DNA of 13,589 nucleotides, taken from assembly GCA_963922495.1 (NCBI GenBank), contig CAWUIH010000043.1, positions 1 through 13,589 on the forward strand, in the 5' to 3' direction. The DNA comes from CAWUIH01 sp963922495. Lineage in GTDB: Bacteria > Pseudomonadota > Gammaproteobacteria > Coxiellales > Coxiellaceae. The translations under genes and the position numbers were made by a program. The first letter of the stretch is position 1, and each line of letters opens with the position of its first letter. The notes beneath the pieces were generated by a model. That model was not told where the DNA came from and did no database searches. It saw only the letters and a program-made list of their open reading frames with translations. Shown here one piece after another: positions 7,453 to 13,589 of this stretch.

Positions 7453-8469
7453 CTAATCGCTTACGCTATTTGTTTCCTCTGGTTGGATCTCTTTTTGTCC
7501 AGTTGGCGAATTGTCTTTATTAACATCTTTTATCTTCATCAAGCTAATAATTTCTCTTGCTAATGCATCGATATCCTCTTTTGCTGTTGACTTTTTTAGA
7601 GAGTCAAAGATTGTTTTCTTTTTTTTCTTCATATTTGGAAAATCTTGACTAGTGCGTATTACACTTTTTAGTAAGCGCTTTGAGTATGATACGTCTTTAA
7701 GAAGTTGGCTTATGTAATCTGTGGAGAGAATAGTTCTTGAATCAAACTTGTTAAGCAGGATCGCCCAATTGATTTTTTTATCGAATTGCTCATAAATATT
7801 TTGGATTTCTTTATCCATGATTTCAATCCCTTCATAGGAATAAACATCTGGATTTAAAGGAGCAATGACTAAATCTGCACAGAGCATTGATGCGCAAACC
7901 GTTGAGCCTAACGTTGGAGGGCAATCAAAAATAATGAGATCATAATTTTTAAAGAGATCAGAAAAGATTTTGTCGAAGATGAGTGATGGATTAATTCTAT
8001 TGATCATCATATAGCCATCTAAGGTTACATTATCTAAGCGACTTGGGATAAGATCTAGGCCGGGAATAACAGATAAAACAGCGTCTTCAGGAACTACTTT
8101 GTTCTCAATAAGGTCAATCATTACAGGACAAGTTTTTGCTTGTTCAGCCATGCCGAGGCCCTTTGTTAAATTTGCCTGTTGATCGACATCAATACATAAG
8201 ACTCTTATGCCATATAGGGCTGTTCGAATTGCTAATGCTTCTGCTAGGGTGGTTTTTCCTACACCGCCCTTTACAACTGCTGTAGCTAATTTTAACTGTT
8301 GTATCTCAGGGTTTATGATCTCTCTAGCTGTGTCATGATCAAAATAAATTCTATTTTGACCTTTTTTTTCTTTAAGTCCTTTAACTTTGATTCTTTTATG
8401 AACAGCTTGAACAGTTAATCCTAAATAATCCGCCACCTCTGCTGCTGTAATTTTCGGGTCAATTCTCAT
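7453..8469 (-). CDS. parA: ParA-family partition ATPase with an N-terminal helix-turn-helix
   Basis: A Walker-type ATPase that would segregate the replicon and, as in N-terminally extended (type Ia) ParA proteins, may repress its own promoter. With the ATG at 8469 it has 338 residues. A helix-turn-helix lies at about 8-45 (ITAAEVADYLGLTVQAVHKR). The deviant Walker A KGGVGKTT is at 67-74, DVDQQAN at 94-100 and the Walker B region DLIIFDCPP at 177-185. I prefer this start because GGAG sits six bases upstream; the ATG four codons earlier (8481) overlaps that site and has none of its own. It is the first gene of an operon with the winged-helix gene. No recognisable ParB follows, so the partner is either that protein or lies outside the window. 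Confidence 0.92.
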   Translation of the reverse strand: MRIDPKITAAEVADYLGLTVQAVHKRIKVKGLKEKKGQNRIYFDHDTAREIINPEIQQLKLATAVVKGGVGKTTLAEALAIRTALYGIRVLCIDVDQQANLTKGLGMAEQAKTCPVMIDLIENKVVPEDAVLSVIPGLDLIPSRLDNVTLDGYMMINRINPSLIFDKIFSDLFKNYDLIIFDCPPTLGSTVCASMLCADLVIAPLNPDVYSYEGIEIMDKEIQNIYEQFDKKINWAILLNKFDSRTILSTDYISQLLKDVSYSKRLLKSVIRTSQDFPNMKKKKKTIFDSLKKSTAKEDIDALAREIISLMKIKDVNKDNSPTGQKEIQPEETNSVSD

Positions 8470-8711
8470 ATAGATCTCCATTTTTAAGAGAATTTAATTG
8501 TATTGCCTTTAACTTAAACTAAAAATTCAAATCATGCAATATTTTTTTAAGTAATAAGCATCTTGATGTGTTTTAAATGAACTTATGATTGATTATACTT
8601 AAATCAAATGCTGTTTAATAATGCGTGGCTTGATTGATTGAGTGTGTGGAATGCCTTTTGGGTAGATCGATAAGAACCTGGGTTGGGAGGTACTAGTAAT
8701 GCTCGCGACAT

Positions 8712-9066
8712 ATGTTATTAGAATTGTTACTAATTACGTTCCTATATATTATCGTTTCTTGTTTTTATATTTGATACTAATAATGTTCCTATATGTGTTT
8801 CTATTATATCCCTCTTTCCTGAGTAATTGATACTATATTTGTTCCTATTTTATAATCTTGACATATGTTTTTTTATAATCAAAATAATGTCCGAGTATTA
8901 TCCTATTAATGTTTATAATATAACCTAAAATGGACTAATAGTATTAACTGTTCTTATTTACGTTCCTATATTTGTTGTTATATACATTAGTAATTTAGAT
9001 TCTTTATTTGTTCGTTATGAATTAATTAATTTGTTCCTATAAATGATATTATATTTGTTCCTATAT
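8712..9066. repeat. Iteron-like array, about 17 GTTCCTA-type units with 12-bp period
   Basis: Units start at 8714, 8726, 8738; 8761, 8773, 8785, 8797; 8829, 8841; 8899, 8911; 8950, 8962, 8974; and 9033, 9045, 9057. Within each group the step is exactly 12. The consensus is close to GTTCCTATATTT; the best copies are at 8738, 8785, 8841, 8962, 9033 and 9057. Classical iterons are longer (17-22 bp), so this could instead be a centromere of short repeats like those bound by small partition proteins. Confidence 0.75.
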
Positions 9067-9084
9067 ATTTATATAGGAACAAAT
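9053..9084. repeat. Perfect 14-bp inverted repeat closing the array
   Basis: ATTTGTTCCTATAT (9053-9066) and ATATAGGAACAAAT (9071-9084) flank a 4-base loop. The last array unit is thus mirrored, and another inverted half-copy, GGGAAC, follows at 9087-9092. An inverted repeat of iteron half-sites is typical of an initiator dimer operator, but this one lies at the far end from the parA start. Confidence 0.75.
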
Positions 9085-9219
9085 ATGGGAACCAATAAGT
9101 TGAAGTTCTACGTCATTCATCTTCAAGCCAAGTAATTTTTAGCGATGGCGACACGAGAGTGGTCGAGTGTAAGGAAGGAGAGGGTGGGGTGCTGATTAAT
9201 AGTATAGTGGCTAATATGA

Positions 9220-10464
9220 CTAATCCGGTAAAATATTTTTCTTTTTCCCCGAATTGTGTCGCGCTTGTAATTCAGCATCATTGTACAGATCTGTCGTAGC
9301 CCTGGTGGTATGGCCAGCATCATCTCTCACATGCACGATAGAACGACCGCGTTTATTTAAATCGTCGGAAATTCCAGTGTGCCGTAACCAATGTACGGTT
9401 GCTTCAGCTAACGCTTTGGATTCATCAATAAAGCCTTCTTTAGCCATAGCCGTTACGGCATTATCAAAACATTCTTGAACAAGTACTCTGATCTGACGAG
9501 TACTTTCAACGCCACCTTGCCCGATGAGTTTATGGATTAAGGGAGTCGATTCACAAGGTCTGTGTAAGGTGGGCGTCAATCCACGATGGTGTCGGTACCG
9601 TGCCAGTGCTTTGAGCATTGCTTCACTGACGGTAATGTCGCGTTCTTTATGGCCTTTACTCACCGTTTTAAACCACCAGTTTTCTTGACTGTCTTGATAG
9701 AAGTGGCCCATCTGTGGTTCCCAGCGAGCGGTCGTGGTGAGTTCTGATATGCGTAGGTACATGAGATATAGCGCCGACATAATGAATAGGGTGCGCTCAT
9801 ATTTGTCGTGATTGCTATCAGCCATCTTTTCTGCGGCTTCAATGACAAACTTCCACTGCAAGCTGGTTAATCTGCGGATTTGGCGTTTGCTCTGTTGCTT
9901 ACGGAGAAATTTGCTCTTCTGGCGAATTTGGTTAATGGGGTTTATTTCTGAGAGTCCTTCACGAATAAGGTAATTATAAAAGCTGCTGACCGAAACAAAT
10001 AGCGATTGCAATGCTTTCTGCGAGAATTGGTAATTGCCAATTTTCGGCTTGTTGCTATCTTTCGCGGCAAATTTCTTGGTGGTGAGGACAAAAAGTCGCC
10101 AGTCCGGATTAGGAATGCGCTTCCCATCACAATTAACAAAGCGAGCAACTTTTTTGGTCCCAATCCAGGCCTTGGGTGGAGATTGACAGAAGGCGATATA
10201 CGCTTCAATATCAGGGCGACGTAATTCTAATAGTGACTTACCTGAGACAAACCATGACCACTGCGCTAATCGTTCTGCCTCACGGCGATAAGCGGTGTAG
10301 GTGTCACTATTACCTGTATATTGAAGTAAAAAATCTTTTAGGATTTGATAATCATCAACTGCGAAGGGTAGGGTTACAGTCTCTGATAACTCCTGTACTG
10401 CAAGATTGTCTTGCGTATCAAATAATGAGGTAGGGTGTATTTGTTGTTGTTTCTTTTTAGCCAA
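9220..10464 (-). CDS. Tyrosine recombinase / integrase
   Basis: A 414-aa site-specific recombinase. An N-terminal SAM-like core-binding domain (about 40-170) is followed by the catalytic domain with all expected residues: Arg238 (YLRISEL), Lys270 (SKGHK), His358-x-x-Arg361 (HWLRHTG), His385 (AGHTTRATTD) and nucleophile Tyr394 (TTDLYND). It could resolve plasmid multimers, integrate the element or move a cassette; the sequence does not decide. The start is uncertain. I use TTG at 10464 because an in-frame stop lies a few codons upstream and the next Met is far downstream, but the ribosome site is poor. It has its own upstream region with a 19-bp palindrome and runs in the same direction as abiF, about 110 bases downstream of it. 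Confidence 0.9.
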   Translation of the reverse strand: MAKKKQQQIHPTSLFDTQDNLAVQELSETVTLPFAVDDYQILKDFLLQYTGNSDTYTAYRREAERLAQWSWFVSGKSLLELRRPDIEAYIAFCQSPPKAWIGTKKVARFVNCDGKRIPNPDWRLFVLTTKKFAAKDSNKPKIGNYQFSQKALQSLFVSVSSFYNYLIREGLSEINPINQIRQKSKFLRKQQSKRQIRRLTSLQWKFVIEAAEKMADSNHDKYERTLFIMSALYLMYLRISELTTTARWEPQMGHFYQDSQENWWFKTVSKGHKERDITVSEAMLKALARYRHHRGLTPTLHRPCESTPLIHKLIGQGGVESTRQIRVLVQECFDNAVTAMAKEGFIDESKALAEATVHWLRHTGISDDLNKRGRSIVHVRDDAGHTTRATTDLYNDAELQARHNSGKKKNILPD

Positions 10465-10512
10465 GATAATGCAACCACTTTAAAATTTGATTAACATTGT
10501 GAATCTGAAATT

Positions 10513-10531
10513 GGTCACAAGCCTTGTGACC
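10513..10531. promoter_or_regulatory. 19-bp perfect palindrome between abiF and the recombinase gene
   Basis: GGTCACAAG and CTTGTGACC flank a single central base, and a few further pairs can extend the stem. It lies about 50 bases before the recombinase start and about 40 after the abiF stop. No T-run follows, so an operator or recombination-related site is at least as likely as a terminator. Confidence 0.5.
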
Positions 10532-10572
10532 GATTCGATTTTGGAGTGTTTGCCGGGAAATACTCAGGTATT

Positions 10573-11466
10573 TCATAGTGACCATATTGAATCATTTTTC
10601 CAATTTTCAGAAAAGCCCATTTCAGTAAATGGCACCAGCGTTTCGTGCTCCTCAAACAAGATAAATAATCGATCTTTCCAGTGGTTGCCCGGCGCAATAG
10701 TATCGAGCAGTTTGATAATAATATACGCCTGCATTGAGAAGGGGCTAGCGTTGTGAGGTGGCATGTGATTCACTATTACTTTTTTCGGTTTATTTATAAA
10801 AAATCGATTCCATAGTCTGGCATGATGAGCGCAAATATTTCGTGTATAAGTAAGGGCTTTCATCCACGATTTCAGAATTTCACTGAATTGTCCTAATGTA
10901 TCACCTATCTCTTTTCTGATCCCACGATCTCTTACATTGGAATAAGCTTTAGAGACAGTGCCAAACGATAAACATTCCATGGCCATCCAACTTGGTGGAT
11001 GCTTGGGCGAATGATAGCGAGAATAATATTCCTTGATATAGTCCTCTTTTGAGCGTCTCAGATGAACTGCAACTTCTTTTGTAAAGATTTCATGTAATTT
11101 TGCATTTAAGAATAGTGCCTGATCTAAATACCAATGCGGACCGTACTTGTTACTCATCGTATTGGATAGGGTGGTGCGCAATGCGACCTCAATGCGCTCT
11201 ATGGCGTCAACGATCAATAATCGCAACTCTCGATCGAAAATATAGAGATTTAGAACGTCTGAAAAGGTAGTGCCAGTCTTGAAGCCATCATTTGAGTCTT
11301 TGCTTAGCAAGAAGGGTTGAAAGTAGGCTTTCAGTCGATAGTAACCAATGGTTTTCAAAAAATGTTCAGATAACCAAACATCGTTAATAATAAGGTGGCG
11401 TTTTTTGAGTAAGCTGATTTGCTCAAGGATAGATAAGGAGGGTTGCTCGAATGTTTGTTTGCTCAT
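10573..11466 (-). CDS. abiF: Abi_2-family abortive-infection protein (AbiF/AbiD-like, HEPN)
   Basis: A 297-aa member of the Abi_2 (AbiD/AbiF) family. These act in phage abortive infection and carry a HEPN fold that usually means RNA cleavage. Family landmarks are IGYYRLKAY (40-48), FDRELRLLIVDAIERIEVAL (77-96), PPSWMAMECLSFGT (157-170) and the HEPN signature RNICAHH (209-215, R-x4-H). All are intact and the length is normal. I start at the ATG at 11466 (MSKQTFEQ); an in-frame ATG at 11493 falls inside the loop of the upstream hairpin RNA. No good ribosome site is seen: the start codon directly follows seven T residues that end the hairpin. Expression is therefore probably limited by termination just before the gene. 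Some family members are reported with a structured non-coding RNA immediately upstream, which fits here. Confidence 0.88.
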   Translation of the reverse strand: MSKQTFEQPSLSILEQISLLKKRHLIINDVWLSEHFLKTIGYYRLKAYFQPFLLSKDSNDGFKTGTTFSDVLNLYIFDRELRLLIVDAIERIEVALRTTLSNTMSNKYGPHWYLDQALFLNAKLHEIFTKEVAVHLRRSKEDYIKEYYSRYHSPKHPPSWMAMECLSFGTVSKAYSNVRDRGIRKEIGDTLGQFSEILKSWMKALTYTRNICAHHARLWNRFFINKPKKVIVNHMPPHNASPFSMQAYIIIKLLDTIAPGNHWKDRLFILFEEHETLVPFTEMGFSENWKNDSIWSL

Positions 11467-11519
11467 AAAAAAATAACCCACTCTGGTCCGCATCGTTGAG
11501 AGGCGTAGTGGGTATGATT
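11467..11519 (-). ncRNA. Putative small structured RNA upstream of abiF, ending in a terminator-like T-run
   Basis: Read on the minus strand, ACCCACT (11513-11507) pairs with AGTGGGT (11482-11476) around a 24-base loop containing CGC and GCG that may pair inside it. TTA and seven T residues (11473-11467) follow, and then the abiF ATG. A sigma70-type promoter at 11526-11554 would start transcription at about 11518-11519, so the RNA would be about 50 nt. The form, RNA then attenuating terminator then toxin-like gene, recalls type III toxin-antitoxin systems and reported AbiF-associated RNAs. It is a prediction from structure and position. Confidence 0.65.
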
Positions 11520-11525
11520 ATCTAT

Positions 11526-11554
11526 ATCATAGCCTGAAGCACTGTGGTGCGCAA
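11526..11554 (-). promoter_or_regulatory. Promoter for the abiF-upstream RNA and abiF
   Basis: On the minus strand, TTGCGC (11554-11549) and TATGAT (11531-11526) are 17 bases apart. The -10 box lies 13 bases before the hairpin stem begins, so the hairpin would be transcribed almost from the first base. Confidence 0.65.
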
Positions 11555-12081
11555 TCAAAAATGCATTGTTTTAACAATATCTTCTAGCAAGCTGTTAAAA
11601 AATTAGAACAGTGTACCAGACTGACAATCCAGACATCTACAAATAAACCAGTATTTATTAATACTGGAGGTATGGTGTCACTCTGGCAATTGCTGATTCT
11701 TTCTATTCACAAAAGGATATTAGAAGTATCGTGTAGAAATCTGTGCTATTCATATAATGTGCTTAATAGAAATCGGGATGCGTTACCATGATATAGCCAT
11801 TGATGTTTAACTGAACAAAACAATGATTCATTAAGTGACGATTAAATATCTTTATTTCGCATTTATCTCCCCATACCCCGTATTGTGCGGTATGTAAAAA
11901 CGCGGTAGCTTACTTATTAACAACACGACCAACACAACAATGGGAAACTTTCAGCTGTTGCAATTTAAGAAATTGTTAATTTAAAGAGAATGATTTGTAG
12001 GGACTAGCATATAACTTTCAAATTGTATAAAATTTTTTTATTAGAATCATAATAACTTATAATTAAGGTAAGGATGAAGGT
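11555..12081. other. Non-coding AT-rich stretch between the abiF promoter and the coiled-coil gene
   Basis: No convincing gene is seen. It contains a perfect 8-bp hairpin, CCAGTATT / AATACTGG with a TATT loop (11648-11667), and a weaker one, CATACC / GGTATG (11872-11894). A 39-codon ORF begins at 11673, but its start lies only one base after GGAGG, too close for a normal ribosome site. The last 80 bases are very AT-rich and probably hold the promoter of the gene at 12082, but I cannot place its boxes with confidence. Confidence 0.5.
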
Positions 12082-13068
12082 ATGACCACTCAAGAGAAAG
12101 CCACAAAAGCCCGCCCAATTGTCAGGCAGGAAACCGGAACAATAGATGAGGTTGTTCATGACAGGAAAATTGCGGCGGCCTTAAAATCTGAGACAGCAGG
12201 ATCATTGGCTCCCAGTGCCAAAAGAAAAAAATCCGCTCAAAACAGATTCCCTCCAGAAACACTCACAGACGAAAATTGGCAAGAGATTGCCGATCGAATG
12301 GCACGTCATGATCGTTTGGAAGAGCAAATTGACAGGCACTTAGATTCGGCACTTGAAAGAGCAGATCGTGCGCTCGAAGCATCTGCACAAATGATTAAAG
12401 AATTCAGAGCAGATAGATTAGCCGCTGAACAAGGTCTTATGAGAGCAACAAGAAGTCTTGAGGAACAGACAAGGCGTTGTGAAGAAGCAGGAATAAATCT
12501 ACAAAAAACGATTCAAGAAGGACTGGCACTAGATAAACGTCTGAGAATGAGGGAGAGGGAGGGTATTCCAAAAGAAGGGCTTTTTTGGAACATACGAACC
12601 AACAGTTACACCTACTTCGACGAAGTACCAGAATCCGAACGCCGAGCCCTGAAAGAATATGGTGCGACGTGGAATGAGGAGGTGGGCCACTATGTACTGA
12701 ACGTTGCCCCAAATAAAACGGATCAGGAAACCTTGTATTACCCACGCAAGCTGAAACTAGAAAAGGCAGTACACGAGTCACCTAAAGTTGAGCAACAGCC
12801 TAAGGATGATTCCCATTTAAAGATGAAAATCAATCAATCCAATAACGTATCGAGTAAATCATGGTCGCTGGTCAGCTTTCTAGTTTGGTTCTTCCTCCTG
12901 GTTTTTAGTGGTAAAAAGGCATTTAAAAATCCGAAAGTATCTGACAATCCGTCGGCAATGATGTCGCCACCACCTGCTCAGGTAAGTAGTGCAACGAAAA
13001 AATGCACGGTTAACTTGTATTCCCCGCGGCTTGCCGCGGTTCGTTATGAGGAAAGTTTGAAAACCTAA
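12082..13068 (+). CDS. Unrecognised coiled-coil, single-pass membrane protein, 3' end interrupted by an IS200-type element
   Basis: A 328-aa reading frame of no family I recognise. Basic, disordered N-terminus 1-55. Long charged helical segment about 60-155, very likely coiled coil. Small folded-looking domain about 160-222 with many aromatics (LFWNIRTNSYTYF, WNEEVGHYV). Lys-rich linker, then one membrane segment about 261-277 (WSLVSFLVWFFLLVFSG). The start at 12082 follows AAGGATGAAGGT. The final residues, after about SSATKKC, are encoded by the left end of the inserted element, and the stop (13066-13068) is in the loop of that element's hairpin. Just beyond the right end the sequence reads CTAAGTGATTGA; if the insertion point is right, the original protein ended only a few residues later, so the damage may be slight. 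Its function is unknown. Confidence 0.75.
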   Translation: MTTQEKATKARPIVRQETGTIDEVVHDRKIAAALKSETAGSLAPSAKRKKSAQNRFPPETLTDENWQEIADRMARHDRLEEQIDRHLDSALERADRALEASAQMIKEFRADRLAAEQGLMRATRSLEEQTRRCEEAGINLQKTIQEGLALDKRLRMREREGIPKEGLFWNIRTNSYTYFDEVPESERRALKEYGATWNEEVGHYVLNVAPNKTDQETLYYPRKLKLEKAVHESPKVEQQPKDDSHLKMKINQSNNVSSKSWSLVSFLVWFFLLVFSGKKAFKNPKVSDNPSAMMSPPPAQVSSATKKCTVNLYSPRLAAVRYEESLKT

Positions 13069-13077
13069 GGTTTTCAA
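13057..13077 (+). promoter_or_regulatory. Hairpin in the transposase leader
   Basis: TTGAAAACC and GGTTTTCAA form a perfect 9-bp stem around TAA, 16 bases before the transposase ATG. In IS200 similar leader stem-loops block transcription entering from the flanking gene and limit translation. The TAA in the loop also ends the interrupted upstream frame. Confidence 0.65.
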
Positions 13078-13093
13078 TTATAAACTGGAGCGC

Positions 13094-13522
13094 ATGGTTG
13101 TTAAGAAAGCGAGACATTGTGCGTATCAGACACATTACCATTTGGTGTTTCCCGTAAAGTACCGGAAAGCGTTACTATCACCAGAAGTGGGGCAATCGAT
13201 AGGTGAAATTGCATTGGAATTAGGTGAGCGTTATGAAATTGATTTTGAACAGATAGGGTGTGATAAAAATCATATCCATGTTCTTTGCTCGTTTCATCCG
13301 AAGTACAGTATTGGTGAAGTGATTAGAAAGTTTAAGAGTATTACGGCGAGGGAGTTGTTCAAAAGATTTCCTGGTCTTAAAAAGGAGTTATGGGGTGGTG
13401 AATTTTGGTCGTCGGGTTATTATGCATCGACGGTAGGAGAAGGTGGTGACTGGTCGGTGGTGAAGAAATATGTTCGTAATCAAGGTCAAGATCCCGAAGC
13501 GGAGCAGTTGCGCCTCTTCTAA
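13094..13522 (+). CDS. tnpA: IS200-type Y1 HUH transposase TnpA
   Basis: A 142-aa transposase that moves single-stranded DNA by cutting next to the end hairpins. The HUH motif is His60-Ile-His62 in KNHIHVLCSF, and the nucleophile is Tyr126 in VVKKYVRNQG. Length and motif order are normal for the family and the frame is intact, so the element may be active. GGAG lies three bases before the ATG at 13094, a tight spacing consistent with the weak translation known for IS200. The gene is in the same orientation as the interrupted host gene and behind the leader hairpin at 13057-13077. Confidence 0.93.
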   Translation: MVVKKARHCAYQTHYHLVFPVKYRKALLSPEVGQSIGEIALELGERYEIDFEQIGCDKNHIHVLCSFHPKYSIGEVIRKFKSITARELFKRFPGLKKELWGGEFWSSGYYASTVGEGGDWSVVKKYVRNQGQDPEAEQLRLF

Positions 13523-13589
13523 TACTTCGGGGCTTGCCCCCATAAGCGCTAACCTAAGTGATTGACAAAAGTATTTTGGTTCAGTTAGG

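Larger units (their letters stand above)
8470..9219. other. AT-rich intergenic region: parA promoter and probable replication origin/centromere
   Basis: There is no credible gene in this stretch, which is extremely AT-rich. The part near parA (8482-8700) contains TATAAT on the minus strand (8592-8597), a possible -10 box without a good -35. The part from 8712 to 9092 is the GTTCCTA repeat array. From 9093 to 9219, downstream of the recombinase gene, I see nothing clear. AT-richness, an iteron-like array and a parA operon beside it are the usual ingredients of a theta-type origin. Confidence 0.6.
13010..13555 (+). mobile_element. IS200-type (IS200/IS605 family) element with a stand-alone Y1 transposase
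   Basis: The ends carry subterminal hairpins of the IS200/IS605 type. The left is CCGCGGC-TT-GCCGCGG (13024-13039) and the right GGGGC-TT-GCCCC (13529-13540); both share the core GGCTTGCC. Such elements have no terminal inverted repeats and make no target duplication, so the exact ends cannot be fixed here and the coordinates are approximate. No tnpB-like gene accompanies the transposase. Confidence 0.8.

Noticed and set aside
8712..9092. Repeat array considered as a CRISPR array
   Set aside because: The units are 7-12 bases and degenerate, the gaps are AT-rich without unique spacer sequences, and no cas gene is nearby.
10487..10756. Plus-strand 89-aa ORF overlapping the end of abiF
   Set aside because: It is antisense to the conserved C-terminal part of the Abi_2 protein and shows no independent signals.
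11467..11519. The hairpin upstream of abiF considered as a retron or tracr-like RNA
   Set aside because: There is no reverse transcriptase and no Cas or TnpB-like effector in the window. The position directly before a HEPN Abi gene explains it better.

Overview
The window looks like part of a plasmid, or a plasmid-derived mobile island, from a gammaproteobacterium. It joins a GC-rich MOBQ/Ti-type mobilization module to a strongly AT-rich ParA/replication module. A Legionella- or Piscirickettsia-like host is my guess from the mix of gene families; no rRNA, tRNA or housekeeping gene tests it.

Layout from left to right. (1) 1-1614: one end of an IS21-family element. Its istA is on the minus strand, frameshifted and cut by the window edge, and its outer end carries four copies of a 10-bp terminal motif. 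(2) 1649-4803, minus: an 880-aa TraA-type relaxase/helicase and a translationally coupled 171-aa coiled-coil membrane protein. (3) 4804-5033: the divergent intergenic region, with an RSF1010/Ti-like oriT candidate. (4) 5034-6165, plus: a small TraC/TraD-like relaxosome protein, then a VirD4/TraG-like coupling-protein remnant that is frameshifted, has a damaged Walker A motif and is cut off after it. (5) 6162-8469, minus: a two-gene operon of parA and a 426-aa winged-helix protein that I read as the replication initiator. (6) 8470-9219: a gene-free AT-rich region with a 12-bp-periodic GTTCCTA repeat array, the likely oriV or centromere. The same motif recurs inside the 426-aa gene. (7) 9220-10464, minus: a tyrosine recombinase. 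(8) 10573-11466, minus: an AbiF/Abi_2 HEPN protein. A promoter, a small hairpin RNA and a T-run lie directly before its start codon. (9) 11555-12081: non-coding, with two hairpins. (10) 12082-13068, plus: an unrecognised coiled-coil membrane protein whose 3' end is interrupted by an IS200-type element, about 13010-13555, carrying a Y1 transposase.

Working together: ParA, the winged-helix protein and the repeat array would handle maintenance. The recombinase may resolve multimers or integrate the element. The relaxase, small accessory protein and oriT would allow mobilization. The element looks unable to transfer itself, because its coupling protein is broken and no mating-pair genes are visible. 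AbiF would add phage defence or an addiction-like function. The most interesting signals are the repeat array shared between non-coding DNA and the coding linkers of its own operon, and the promoter-RNA-terminator arrangement upstream of AbiF.
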